This document shows positions 26,042-35,622 of a stretch of DNA of 64,000 nt, one piece after another. The stretch comes from Saprospiraceae bacterium (GTDB taxonomy: Bacteria > Bacteroidota > Bacteroidia > Chitinophagales > Saprospiraceae), in NCBI GenBank assembly GCA_022841345.1, contig JALHRR010000025.1, forward strand, positions 1 to 64,000. The letters run 5' to 3'. The translations under genes were made by a program, and so were the position numbers. Position 1 is the first letter of the stretch. Each line of letters begins with the position of its first letter. The notes beneath the pieces were generated by a model. That model searched no databases and was not told where the DNA came from. It saw nothing but the letters and a program-made list of their open reading frames with translations.

Positions 26042-28489
26042 TTATTTACTCATGCTCATTTCTACCTGGATATTGATCATTTCTGCCAATGAAACCAGAG
26101 CTGATTTCTGCACAGGGAGTGTGCTGAACTCCATTAAAATCTGATTTTCAAACTTCAATAGATAGAAAACCACATTTTGCAATTCATGAAGATGGGGATT
26201 AATATTTAATTGACCCAATAAAGATAACAGTTCTGTGATATACAAAACCTGCTTATCAATTTTATCAGTTTCTGCTTTTTCCAGCGTATAAGCGAGTTGG
26301 TTTAATCTCTTAGTAGACAGATAGTTAAGCCTGATCGTGTCAATTACCAGTTGCCATTGAATAACTTCCATTACCTGCTCCTTAAGAGTAAGCAATGAAA
26401 GTGAATTACCATTTTTCAGAAGTTTTTCTAACTTAATGGAAGTAAGAGCTGACATATGCTTTTGAAAATACATGGGCACCTGCAACTTAAAATCCTTCAT
26501 CATTGACATCATCGGATATACCCTGGCATTTATCGCTTCATAATTCTGAACGATACTATCCAGATTCTGATCTATGGCTGTGCTCAGTAAACTCAACTGC
26601 TCATCTCTGAACAGATCATGGAATGAAAAGCTTTTATTAAAGAAATTGAAGCGCATAATTTCCAACAATGCTGAGAGGTTACCTTCCAGAAACGATTTGA
26701 CAGCCTGAGTTCGCACTGTTTCCAAAGATTCTGCTGACATGTCAGTTGCAGTATTCCCGATTAAATGGTGATTGCCCAGGTATATCAACAGAAACCTGAA
26801 TTGCTCACTATTGTAAGTGATACGGGAAACTACCTGAATACTCCCGCAAGATAAAATATAGGATCCTGATTTATAACGCTTTATATCCTGTTGATCGCAG
26901 TCATAGTTTAATACTTTTAATTGTTCAGTTTCATTGAAAAGGGAATGAACAGCAAAGTGCATTCCGATCTGGGTGAGAGATAATTTCTTGGGAATTACAT
27001 ACTGCAGGTAAATTAAACTTCCATCACCGTACTCCGGGAGATTACTTTTAGCATTGCCCAGATTTTGTATGAATTCGGCTTCTATATCATTGAATCCGCA
27101 AAGTTCTGCCAATTGAATGGCACGTGCAGCATACTGCAGAATCTGAATGGTTTCTATGCCAGAAATTTCATTAAAAAACCAACCGCAGCTGGTAAACATA
27201 AGCATAGCCTGCCTTTGCATTTCCAGTAGTCTGATAATCCTGGTCAATTGCTCCTGAGAAGCGTCGATCTTAAAGTGCCTTTTAACAAATGCGTTGGTAT
27301 TGTCCTTACTCCTGTTAGCAAACAAATGAATGTAATCGTTTCTCACAAGCCAGGGATCGACTCCATAGCCTGCAAGTTCATCTACATAAATAATTGCCAG
27401 CCTTTGATTCAGTTGGTCCAGGGCATTTCTCAATCCTATCCTCCACTCCTGATTCCAATGTGGCTCCCCTCCTGTTTTACAGCCGCAATCTGAGCGCCAT
27501 CTCTCTACACCATGAACACAGCTCCAGGAGGAGTTTTCGACAATCTGTACTTCATGAGTGACAGGAACCAAATCCAGATACTCAGCATAATTAGTTATGG
27601 TGGCTAACTGATTTTTTTCTATATGCTCCAGACAAAAGGCCAAAGCCATATCCCCATGTCTGTGATGATGTCCAAAGGTCTCACCATCAGTAGCTATATG
27701 TACAAGCCTTGAACCGGATTCTGAAGCAGGGAAAGTATTCATTAACTCCTGAACAAATCGTTGTCCGGAATTCAATAATCCTCCGAAGGCAACTTTCTGG
27801 GAAAGCTCCCCATCATAGAAAAATAAATAAATAGACTTGCCTGAAGGAAGATGGCAGATATATGCCTGCCTGCTGTTGATTCCATTGATCCATTTTTCAG
27901 ATCCAGTTTCTCTGAAAGCTTTGGCCTGATAGGGAGAAAGAACTGTGAAACGAATATCATTTTCTGCCAATACTTCCAGTGTCTCTGTATCTACCGCTGT
28001 TTCAGCTAGCCACATACCTTCAGGGGCTCTGTTGAAACGTTTTTTGAAGTCATAGATTCCCCATTTTACCTGAGTCTCTTTGTCTCTCCTGGATGCCAAT
28101 GGCATGATGATGTGGTTGTAAACCTGAGCGATCGCTGAGCCATGACCACCGAACCTGGAAATACTTCTTCTATCTGCATCCAGAATGCGCTGATACACCC
28201 TGGGCTGATGGCGCTCCATCCAGCTTAATAAAGTCGGCCCAAAATTGAAACTTATCCTGGTAAAATTGGACATAATATTTACAATCCTGTCCTTAGGTCC
28301 CAGAATTCTGGATACACAGTTGGGGGCGTAACATTCATCTGTGATACGGTCATTCCAGTCGTGGTATGGTGCCGCCGACTCCTGTATTTCAATTTCATCC
28401 AGCCAGGCATTTTCTCGCGGAGGCTGGTAAAAATGGCCGTGAATGCAGATATATTTTTTCTGCAGTGTGTCTTTCATAATTGTATTCAA
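26042..28489 (-). CDS. GH57 glycoside hydrolase with DUF3536
   Basis: An 815-residue cytoplasmic protein. The N-terminal glycosyl hydrolase family 57 barrel opens with YICIHGHFYQPPRENAWLDE. The putative nucleophile region GMWLAETAVDTETLEVLA is at about residues 157-174, and ATDGETFGHHHRHGD lies near residue 275. The remainder matches the DUF3536 extension of this group. GH57 enzymes act on alpha-glucans (amylase, branching or 4-alpha-glucanotransferase); the DUF3536 group is uncharacterised as far as I know. The gene starts nine bases after the glgB stop codon, so it probably works on the same glycogen-like polymer. Confidence 0.88.
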   Translation of the reverse strand: MNTIMKDTLQKKYICIHGHFYQPPRENAWLDEIEIQESAAPYHDWNDRITDECYAPNCVSRILGPKDRIVNIMSNFTRISFNFGPTLLSWMERHQPRVYQRILDADRRSISRFGGHGSAIAQVYNHIIMPLASRRDKETQVKWGIYDFKKRFNRAPEGMWLAETAVDTETLEVLAENDIRFTVLSPYQAKAFRETGSEKWINGINSRQAYICHLPSGKSIYLFFYDGELSQKVAFGGLLNSGQRFVQELMNTFPASESGSRLVHIATDGETFGHHHRHGDMALAFCLEHIEKNQLATITNYAEYLDLVPVTHEVQIVENSSWSCVHGVERWRSDCGCKTGGEPHWNQEWRIGLRNALDQLNQRLAIIYVDELAGYGVDPWLVRNDYIHLFANRSKDNTNAFVKRHFKIDASQEQLTRIIRLLEMQRQAMLMFTSCGWFFNEISGIETIQILQYAARAIQLAELCGFNDIEAEFIQNLGNAKSNLPEYGDGSLIYLQYVIPKKLSLTQIGMHFAVHSLFNETEQLKVLNYDCDQQDIKRYKSGSYILSCGSIQVVSRITYNSEQFRFLLIYLGNHHLIGNTATDMSAESLETVRTQAVKSFLEGNLSALLEIMRFNFFNKSFSFHDLFRDEQLSLLSTAIDQNLDSIVQNYEAINARVYPMMSMMKDFKLQVPMYFQKHMSALTSIKLEKLLKNGNSLSLLTLKEQVMEVIQWQLVIDTIRLNYLSTKRLNQLAYTLEKAETDKIDKQVLYITELLSLLGQLNINPHLHELQNVVFYLLKFENQILMEFSTLPVQKSALVSLAEMINIQVEMSMSK

Positions 28490-28498
28490 TTGAACTAA

Positions 28499-30457
28499 TC
28501 AGGAAGAGGATTTTGAAGAAATACCTCTTTTACGTCCTGCGCTTTTAGCTTGAATTTTATAAATTAGTGTTGCTAATGGCGGTAATTCCACCAGGCTTGA
28601 TTGAGATTTACCATTAGAAGGAATATCCTCAGTTGTAAGATGTGCTGAAATTGCCATATTACTTCCCCAGTACTCAGGATCATCTGAATTCAACAGGATA
28701 TTCCATCCTTTTGAATGGGGTACTCCTACTCTGTAAGCACTTCTAGGCACCGGGGTCAGGTTGATGACAGCCAGTAAAGTGTCAGCCGGATTTTTACTGT
28801 AGCGAACAAATGCAAGGACAGAGTTTGTGAAATCTCCTACAACCATCCATTCAAAACCTGCTTCTTCATAGTTTAGTTCATAAAGCGCGGGTTCATTACG
28901 AAATGTGCGGTTCAAATCTCTGACCCATCTGCGCACTCCCTCATGTGAAATATATTGTAATAATTCCCAGCTGAGACTTCTGGCATAATTCCATTCTTTC
29001 ATTTGAGCGATTTCTCCCCCCATAAAAAGCAATTTACTTCCGGGATGTGCAAACATGTATCCGTAAAGCGTCCTCAGATGGGCAAACTTCTGCCAGTCAT
29101 CTCCGGGCATTTTTAAGATCAGAGATGCTTTCCCATGCACGACCTCATCGTGCGAGAGCGGCAACATATAATTTTCGGACCAGGCATAAACGATACTGAA
29201 TGTAATCTGGCCATGGTGAAACTTCCTGTGGATGGGGTCCATTTTAAAATAACTCAATGTATCATTCATCCAACCCATCATCCATTTCATGCCGAAGCCC
29301 AGCCCTCCATCATAAATAGGCCGGCTGACTTTCGGAAATGCTGTTGAGTCTTCGGCGATCATTTGGACATCCGGAAAAGTTCTGTAAACCTCTGTATTCA
29401 AATCCTTTAAAAAAGAAATCGCTTCCAGATTCTCATTTCCCCCATGGATATTGGGTATCCACTCCCCTTCTTTTCTCGCATAATCCAGGAATATCATGGA
29501 GGCTATAGCATCCACACGCAATCCATCAGCATGATATTGTTCCAGCCAAAAAATCGCATTACTGATCAGAAATGACCGCACTTCAAATCTTCCGTAATTG
29601 AATATATAACTATTCCACTCGGGATGGTAGCCCAGGCGGTGATCTTCATGTTCATATTGCGATGTCCCATCAAAAAGATGGAGACCATGAATATCGCCGG
29701 GATAATGGGATGGAACCCAGTCCAGAAAAACGCCTATACCTGCCTGATGAAGTCTGTCTATCAATGACATAAGAGCCTGTGGATCGCCAAAACGGGATGA
29801 TGCCGCAAAAAAACCACAGATCTGATAACCCCAGGAAGGATAATAAGGATGTTCCATGACAGGCATAAATTCTACATGTGTGAAACCCATTTCCTGAATG
29901 TAGGGTATCAGCCTGTCTCCAATTTCGTCATAAGAATAGAAACTGAGCTCTGCTTCTTCCGGTTTTTTCCATGATCCGAGGTGCAATTCATATACAGAAA
30001 CAGGGCTTTTCAGGCTATTATGCTGATGCCGTTGTTGCATCCAGGTTTTATCATTCCATCTATACTGATTGTCCCATACAATGGAGGCTGTAGCAGGCGG
30101 CTCTTCCCATTTACGGGCGTAGGGGTCGCCTTTGTACAATTGTATGCCCTTATTATGTGAAAGAACATAATATTTATAAACTGTGCCATGACCTAGTCCC
30201 GGTAAAAATCCTTCCCAGATACCTGTACCATCCAGCCTTGGATGCAGAACATGGGCTGAAGTATTCCATTGATTGAAATCACCTACCACACTTACTGTCT
30301 GAGCATTAGGAGCCCAAACTGCGAAGAACACACCGGATTTACCATTATGATGGACGATATGTGATCCAAGTTTTTCATACAAGCGATAGTGCTTACCGAC
30401 GCGCAACAAACTAATATCATATTCTGTCAATAAACTATAGGGGATTACGGAAGCCAT
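28499..30457 (-). CDS. glgB: 1,4-alpha-glucan branching enzyme
   Basis: A 652-residue GH13 enzyme that creates alpha-1,6 branches in glycogen. An N-terminal CBM48 (GVFFAVWAPNAQTVSVVGDF) precedes the barrel. Conserved regions are VYELHLGSWKKPEEAELSFY, TGF-type region MGFTHVEFMPVMEHPYYPSW, the nucleophile in GLRVDAIASMIFLDY (Asp near 316), the acid/base in MIAEDSTAFP (Glu near 367) and LPLSHDEVVHGK. The C-terminal beta domain ends in a basic Ser/Lys tail. It heads a two-gene unit with the GH57 enzyme. No glycogen synthase or phosphorylase gene is in the window. Confidence 0.95.
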   Translation of the reverse strand: MASVIPYSLLTEYDISLLRVGKHYRLYEKLGSHIVHHNGKSGVFFAVWAPNAQTVSVVGDFNQWNTSAHVLHPRLDGTGIWEGFLPGLGHGTVYKYYVLSHNKGIQLYKGDPYARKWEEPPATASIVWDNQYRWNDKTWMQQRHQHNSLKSPVSVYELHLGSWKKPEEAELSFYSYDEIGDRLIPYIQEMGFTHVEFMPVMEHPYYPSWGYQICGFFAASSRFGDPQALMSLIDRLHQAGIGVFLDWVPSHYPGDIHGLHLFDGTSQYEHEDHRLGYHPEWNSYIFNYGRFEVRSFLISNAIFWLEQYHADGLRVDAIASMIFLDYARKEGEWIPNIHGGNENLEAISFLKDLNTEVYRTFPDVQMIAEDSTAFPKVSRPIYDGGLGFGMKWMMGWMNDTLSYFKMDPIHRKFHHGQITFSIVYAWSENYMLPLSHDEVVHGKASLILKMPGDDWQKFAHLRTLYGYMFAHPGSKLLFMGGEIAQMKEWNYARSLSWELLQYISHEGVRRWVRDLNRTFRNEPALYELNYEEAGFEWMVVGDFTNSVLAFVRYSKNPADTLLAVINLTPVPRSAYRVGVPHSKGWNILLNSDDPEYWGSNMAISAHLTTEDIPSNGKSQSSLVELPPLATLIYKIQAKSAGRKRGISSKSSS

Positions 30458-30592
30458 AGGTGTATTTCTTAAGTAAGATTGATAGCGTAAGGTAAATAAA
30501 GTTTGGGAAATTAGGAGCTTACCAGTATAGATACGGAGTTGTGGAGGTTAGTAAATAGCCGGGAATCGGTTATTTGGTTAAACTGGGTGTGA

Positions 30593-30715
30593 GTGTGAGT
30601 ATTTTGTGGTGGGTTCGAGAAGATTGATAAGATTGGTGTGCTGAGTGTGAGTATTTTGTGGGGAGTTTGGGAAGATTGATAAGATTGAGGTTGTAGGTGT
30701 GAGTGGTGTGTGGTT
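30593..30715. repeat. 52-bp G/T-rich tandem repeat
   Basis: Units start at 30593, 30645 and 30697 with GTGTGAGT followed by ATTTTGTGG in the first two. The first two units share GTGTGAGTATTTTGTGG and AAGATTGATAAGATTG and the third is partial. The G/C strand asymmetry is strong. Confidence 0.8.
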
Positions 30716-30780
30716 CGTTGAGGCGTTTAGAGGTCAAGGCGTTGAATCGTAAAATGCCATTTATTTTTTTTGAACAGGAT

Positions 30781-30840
30781 TTAGCCCTGAAGGGGCGACA
30801 TATACAAGCGAGGCGGTGCAACCCCTCGCGAAAAAGCCGG
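30781..30840 (+). repeat. Dispersed 60-bp element, copy 1
   Basis: The segment starts TTAGCCCTGAAGGGGCGACA and ends ACCCCTCGCGAAAAAGCCGG. Its reverse complement recurs at 37452-37510 with most positions kept. An internal CCCTGAAGGGG palindrome can form a small hairpin. It is noncoding and placed between genes, like a REP- or MITE-sized repeat. Confidence 0.8.
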
Positions 30841-31047
30841 TTGCAGCCCCTAGTTGAGATGGTAACTCGTTTATGCGTTGAGGCGGAGTGTGGTGGGTTG
30901 ATCCTCAGAATATTGGCGGTGGTTGGATAAAGAGTTTAGAAGTTAGGAGTTTAATCAATAATGATTCTTGCCTGACGATTGAGTCCGTACCAAATGGATT
31001 ATCAAGAACTATTTGACTAAGTAAGGTACCAATCTGCTGGATTATGC

Positions 31048-31548
31048 TTAAATCTTGACAAATTTATACGTCTGAGGCAATACATTTCCGGCATTGATTT
31101 GAATCAGGTAAACCCCGCTGACCAGGTCATTAACCTGTATACTATGCTGATGAAGCATTGTTGGGTCAAGAACTCCATCACGAACTGGCTTACCGTGGGA
31201 GGTGTAAACTGTGTATTTTATTTTTTCGGCAGCGACAAATGATTCTGTGTCCAGGTAAATCACATTCTCTGCCAGAGTGGGATAGATTCTTACAGATTCC
31301 AATCGAAGGTAATTAGCAAATTTTGCCGCTTGATATAATGGCTGATGAAAACCCTCTGTGATGTATACATTATCTGTAAACCCGGTCGAAATACAAGGTT
31401 CTCCCAAGGACCAATACACCTGAATCTCGCTGGTGGGATTAATTACAAGGTTGCTGGCCGGAGTAAACAAGGTCTGTGAATTAGCCTGCACGCTAAACAT
31501 AGTAATGAATAAGAACAGAGAACTTATTTTAATATATAATGAATGCAT
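31048..31548 (-). CDS. Small T9SS type A sorting-domain protein
   Basis: A 166-residue secreted protein. A signal peptide ends at about residue 24 (FSVQANSQ). A short region with VYWSLGEPCISTGF and YITEGFHQPLYQ, a pattern common in small Bacteroidota surface proteins, leads into a T9SS type A domain (VRIYPTLAENVIYLD ... SGVYLIQINAG ... YKFVKI). The protein is therefore exported by Sec and then by T9SS to the surface. It is the last gene of a probable three-gene unit with the two genes to its right. No enzymatic domain is visible. Confidence 0.8.
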   Translation of the reverse strand: MHSLYIKISSLFLFITMFSVQANSQTLFTPASNLVINPTSEIQVYWSLGEPCISTGFTDNVYITEGFHQPLYQAAKFANYLRLESVRIYPTLAENVIYLDTESFVAAEKIKYTVYTSHGKPVRDGVLDPTMLHQHSIQVNDLVSGVYLIQINAGNVLPQTYKFVKI

Positions 31549-31571
31549 GCCTTGTTAAATTTTTATGTAAG

Positions 31572-32150
31572 TTATTGTTTGTTTTTGGCCTGATTTCGCT
31601 GAGCATAAATCTGATCCACAATTGCTTTTGTGGCCATTAATTTATGCTCAGCAATATCCGGTCTTAATACTTCTTTTGTTTTGCCATTTTCAATACTAAA
31701 TACCTGAGGATCAAAGGCTGAATAAGTATAGAAGGTTGCAGTGAGTATCTTTTCCATTTCAAAGATCTGATCAAATGGAACGATCATCTTAAGTACCAGC
31801 TCCTTATTCTGAGGATCAGCATAATACAGATTGATCAAATGCCAAAACATGGGTTTGAACATTTTGCGTTGCATTAAAGCCTGTACAATATTCCATGAGT
31901 ACACTTCAGGGTAAATAATTTTCCTATAGTTACTGTCCGCTACAATCAATCTGGCTTCATCATTAAAATGTACGGAGTCACCCTTAATTTCAACGCCTAC
32001 AGAATACATATTATCCACCCAATTTTTAGCAGCAGCTTCCTGCCTTAAAAGCGAAGCGCTGTCAAGGGGTTGCTTTACTTCCTTCTGCCCCATTGCAAAA
32101 AAAGGTAAAAGCACACATAAAATACTGCTAAGTAATAACTTAAGCTTCAT
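31572..32150 (-). CDS. Exported hypothetical protein
   Basis: Starting at 32150 (MKLKLLLSSILCVLLPFFAM) the product has a clean signal peptide ending near GQK and a mature part of about 170 residues without a recognised domain. The annotated frame can extend 11 codons upstream, but the added residues would spoil the signal peptide. The mature protein is mixed helical and polar, with no lipobox and no T9SS domain, so it is likely periplasmic. It lies between the fibre-like protein and the small T9SS protein in a compact unit and may be an accessory to one of them. Confidence 0.65.
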   Translation of the reverse strand: MKLKLLLSSILCVLLPFFAMGQKEVKQPLDSASLLRQEAAAKNWVDNMYSVGVEIKGDSVHFNDEARLIVADSNYRKIIYPEVYSWNIVQALMQRKMFKPMFWHLINLYYADPQNKELVLKMIVPFDQIFEMEKILTATFYTYSAFDPQVFSIENGKTKEVLRPDIAEHKLMATKAIVDQIYAQRNQAKNKQ

Positions 32151-32186
32151 TCCACACCTTATATCCTGACGCAAGCTGTACATACA

Positions 32187-34349
32187 TTAATTTTGATTCT
32201 CCGAATTGTTCATTCTTTCAAGAAGCAAATCTACTTTAGATTCCAGATTTTCTATCCTCGAAGCAGAGTCTACAGACATTTCATTCAAACGAGCCTCAGT
32301 AGACCGGAGTCTTTCCTCGTATCTTTTTAAAATTTTAGAATAATCACCATTATGAACTCCCACCACTGTATTGACCATTTTAGGTCCCTCTGCAGGCATG
32401 TTCTCCCATGATCTGCCGACAACAAGAGGCATATCCTCTATTGTTAACTCACTTTGAGATTTGGCGATTCCATAACCAGGAACTTTACTATCAGCGATGA
32501 TATAATCTCCTGATTTGACAGGACCAAATATTTTTACAGGAATTTGTCCCATGAATGCAACATTATTACCCTGATATACTTTTCCAGCTTCCGGCATATT
32601 TCCAAGAACAATCGGATATTCTGAAACAGCCATGACTTGTTCTGCATTTTCAAGATTTTTGGTAATCTTACCTCCTTTAACAGCTACTATATCTCCCCTG
32701 CTGATAATTTCATTATGATCTGCTCTTTCAAGCCATTCTGCATAATCACCATGTCCTGATGCATATTCAACACCAATACTATTATGGCTATCTACAATAT
32801 CAGTAAACTCTTTAAGTGCACTTAAAATAGCATCCAGCGGATCCAGCGATGCCACATTGGAAACGAAATGTATCAGATAACGACCGTCGAAAAAATCATT
32901 ACCCCATTCAGTAACTCCCATTGCTCTGATAGAGCCTAGTTCTCTATTGTCTTTGTCTTTAAAGCTTACGAATTGATTAGCGTTTGTAAGTGAATTAGAT
33001 ACATTGACAAAACTAATGTTAGGAATTGAAAAGCCAGGTAGCACATCACAGCCTAAATCTGTAGGGAATCCAAGATCGAAGGCGGGAATTATGGTTGTCG
33101 GATTGTCTGGTCTCCAGGAATCTGCAATTAAATCATCCGCAAATGAATTGGCTGCGTCAAAAATATCTATATCTGTTAGGCCACCCAGTGATACAGGTAA
33201 TCCTAATGCATCATTCAATTCACCACTTAAATTTTCTACAATTCTGCATGCTGTACCCGCAATGAGCGCATTTGGTATGAAATTTAATACATCTGTAACT
33301 TCAAACGGGTTACCTTCCACCCAGCCCCGGATCGTCTGAATACTGCCATCAATATATTCTGCTAAAGGATTAGTGGCTACAAGATAAGAGCCATTATTCC
33401 ATGCAGGGTGTGTTTTTCCCAGCCTGATCTCAAGACCATCTCCATTACTTTCATCCGCATTATAAATGTGTGCCATGAAACCAGATGAAGTACCTTCTAC
33501 TCCTAATAAACCTCCAATATTCAAATTTTTCTCAATACCTACACCACCTTCAATGACCACAGCTCCATTATCTTTGGTGGTTGATTCGGTTATATTCTTA
33601 AAATATGTAAGCCCATCAATATTCACATCATTTTCAACATCGAGATCATGTTCTATTAAAACATCATTACCTACACTCAAATTATTTTCAACTCTTAAAT
33701 CATTATTGATTTGGGCATCATTGCCAACAAGTAAATCTACTCCTACTTCAAGGCTTCCACCCATATCAATCTCGCCATCTTTAGTGATCACGAGTCTTTC
33801 TATATTGTTTGTTTTAAATACCAAATCCTTCAGGTCCCTTGTACCTATGAATTGGGTAGGGGGAAAAGTTCCAATATTCCCACTTACACTCCAATAAAAT
33901 TGAGCGCCATTGAGCGTTTCAGTTCCTGCACCTGAAAATCTGGATGCAGTTCCGGCATGCATTGCGTATGGTACCGAATATAATCTGGTTTTGCTGATAC
34001 TGGAATAAACATCATCCCTTCCATGAGAGATGGCAATATCAATCCACATTTTGTCTTTATCCCATAGTATCATGGAGAATATTCCGAATTCAGGCTTTCC
34101 TTCACCAATCACAAGACTGAAAAGACCCATATCATTTGTGACGGTCTCATGAAATTCAGTGTACACCAGCATTTCTCCTTTTTCACCGGAATAAAAGCTC
34201 GCTTTCAACCGGATGTTAGCGTTTTTTAGAGATGCTCCATTTTTGTCCCAGGCCTGCGCCTGATATTTCATTCCCAAAGGTTCCTGTGTTTGTCCATATG
34301 CAGACACAAGACAAAGCATAAAAATGAGTGATAAGTAAAGCTGTTTCAT
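32187..34349 (-). CDS. Tail-fibre-like exported protein with Peptidase_G2-like segment
   Basis: A 720-residue protein with a signal peptide (residues 1-19). The N-terminal beta domain (EPLGMKYQAQAWDKNGASLK) is common in Bacteroidota surface proteins. It is followed by a short repeat region reading VGNDAQINNDLRVENNLSVG-like units (about 200-250), consistent with a beta-helix or trimeric fibre. Near residue 535 the sequence GDYAEWLERADHNEIISRGD, then SEYPIVLGN, resembles Peptidase_G2, the autoproteolytic chaperone domain of phage tail fibres. The C-terminus is a coiled coil (RLRSTEARLNEMSVDSASRI). The likely product is a trimeric fibre at the cell surface. No T9SS domain is present. Confidence 0.65.
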   Translation of the reverse strand: MKQLYLSLIFMLCLVSAYGQTQEPLGMKYQAQAWDKNGASLKNANIRLKASFYSGEKGEMLVYTEFHETVTNDMGLFSLVIGEGKPEFGIFSMILWDKDKMWIDIAISHGRDDVYSSISKTRLYSVPYAMHAGTASRFSGAGTETLNGAQFYWSVSGNIGTFPPTQFIGTRDLKDLVFKTNNIERLVITKDGEIDMGGSLEVGVDLLVGNDAQINNDLRVENNLSVGNDVLIEHDLDVENDVNIDGLTYFKNITESTTKDNGAVVIEGGVGIEKNLNIGGLLGVEGTSSGFMAHIYNADESNGDGLEIRLGKTHPAWNNGSYLVATNPLAEYIDGSIQTIRGWVEGNPFEVTDVLNFIPNALIAGTACRIVENLSGELNDALGLPVSLGGLTDIDIFDAANSFADDLIADSWRPDNPTTIIPAFDLGFPTDLGCDVLPGFSIPNISFVNVSNSLTNANQFVSFKDKDNRELGSIRAMGVTEWGNDFFDGRYLIHFVSNVASLDPLDAILSALKEFTDIVDSHNSIGVEYASGHGDYAEWLERADHNEIISRGDIVAVKGGKITKNLENAEQVMAVSEYPIVLGNMPEAGKVYQGNNVAFMGQIPVKIFGPVKSGDYIIADSKVPGYGIAKSQSELTIEDMPLVVGRSWENMPAEGPKMVNTVVGVHNGDYSKILKRYEERLRSTEARLNEMSVDSASRIENLESKVDLLLERMNNSENQN

Positions 34350-34405
34350 TGAAGGTTAGGTTAAAGTAATAGAATCTTAAAGCTGAATGTATTACGGGGG
34401 AGACG

Positions 34406-34413
34406 CAAAGTTA
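34406..34413 (-). promoter_or_regulatory. Putative -7 box of the fibre-protein unit
   Basis: The minus-strand sequence TAACTTTG matches TAnnTTTG exactly, 56 nt before the fibre-like protein's start codon. It would drive the three genes that follow on that strand. Confidence 0.5.
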
Positions 34414-34553
34414 TCAAAAGAAACAAAATCTGTATAAAAATTTCAAATTTTAAAATTTAACATATAATATATATGCCATATCTAACAAATAGAATTTTTA
34501 TTTATTTTAGAATGCCAGATATATATGAGGTGCGTAATGAACAGGTAGGAAGA

Positions 34554-35420
34554 TTAACTGATTTTCTTTGCCAGCAGGATTAGATCAGGTTCGCGAATTT
34601 CAAGAGAAAGCACCTTTTCATTTTCAATTGTAAAAAAGATTTCCAAAGAAGAGATTCCATTGTAACTGAACAAATTGTCACTTTTTCTATAGAGTGAGCC
34701 ACCGGATTTTCCAATTTTTCCCAGGGAAAGGAACTTTCTGCTGTTTATTTTTATACTAAAACCTTCGTTTGGTTCATCTCCATATTTATAATCACCAAGA
34801 TATTTTTCCATTTCCGGATCTGACATTGCAGCGTGTTGTGGTCTGGGGTCGGCATCCCCTAGTTCTTCTAGATAATGGAGTAGCTTCTTGTAATCTTCCT
34901 TTTGTGAGCTCAATACTGTATCGGATTCTAATCCGTTTTTTACATGCTGCAGAAGACTGATTCCATGAGGACCATATGTAGATTGAATCCCGGGAGTAGC
35001 TGCAATCATGGCCTTCACAGCTGCAAAAGAACCTAACATTGCATAAGTGAAAATATCTGGTCGGGCCCCCTTGCTTATTAGAAATTCTACAATGTCTCTT
35101 CTGCCTACATGTGATGCCGCACCAATAGCAGATTCCCAATCACCAAAACCCCAATCCCAGTTAGCTTTGGCGAGATCTATTCTGCGATTCACCAATTCCC
35201 GAAGTCTGTCAAGATTAAAATGTGAGACGCCCACTACCTCAGCAACAATCGCATCATCAATTGCAGGATATCGGTGAAACAAAGCAGGTGTCTGTGCGGC
35301 AGTTGAAGCAATACTGTCCATTTTTTGTGCAAAAAGGACTGAAGGAATTGATGCTGTGATCAATCCGAAAAATGAGCTCTGAACCAGTGCTCTCCTGGAA
35401 ATTAAATTATTTTGATCCAT
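34554..35420 (-). CDS. Tat-exported ankyrin-repeat protein
   Basis: A 288-residue protein with a twin-arginine-type signal (ISRRALVQSSFFGLITASIP), so it is folded before export. The following region has ankyrin-like helices (ESAIGAASHVGRRDIVEFLI, then SKGARPDIFTYAMLGSFAAV) up to about residue 170. The C-terminal 90 residues (YLGDYKYGDEPNEGFSIKIN) form a separate beta-rich domain seen in exported Bacteroidota hydrolase-associated proteins. Ankyrin repeats suggest protein binding in the periplasm. It is a single gene with about 200 bp of empty sequence on each side. Confidence 0.75.
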   Translation of the reverse strand: MDQNNLISRRALVQSSFFGLITASIPSVLFAQKMDSIASTAAQTPALFHRYPAIDDAIVAEVVGVSHFNLDRLRELVNRRIDLAKANWDWGFGDWESAIGAASHVGRRDIVEFLISKGARPDIFTYAMLGSFAAVKAMIAATPGIQSTYGPHGISLLQHVKNGLESDTVLSSQKEDYKKLLHYLEELGDADPRPQHAAMSDPEMEKYLGDYKYGDEPNEGFSIKINSRKFLSLGKIGKSGGSLYRKSDNLFSYNGISSLEIFFTIENEKVLSLEIREPDLILLAKKIS

Positions 35421-35622
35421 GATCCTTGAATTTGTGGTTAATGAATAACTACAGAAATCGATTATTTAAGGTCGATTGGACTCATGGCAGGGCTTGATGT
35501 AAAAGTATAAAAATTAAATGTACAACAATCCGTATTGTACGGAAAGGACTTTTCTACATATGATATATGCTGATCGATAAAAAGTATCAGCCCGGAAAAA
35601 GCCGATACTCTTTGATGATATG

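Larger units (their letters stand above)
30458..31047. other. Repeat-bearing intergenic region
   Basis: A 590-bp stretch between glgB and a T9SS gene on the same strand. It holds a G/T-rich 52-bp tandem repeat and one copy of a dispersed 60-bp element, both listed separately. I see no credible gene on either strand in the remainder. Confidence 0.6.

Noticed and set aside
33466-33897. 143-residue plus-strand frame opposite the fibre-like gene
   Set aside because: It is a shadow of the repeated VGND region on the other strand and has a Ser/Pro/Thr-rich artefact composition.
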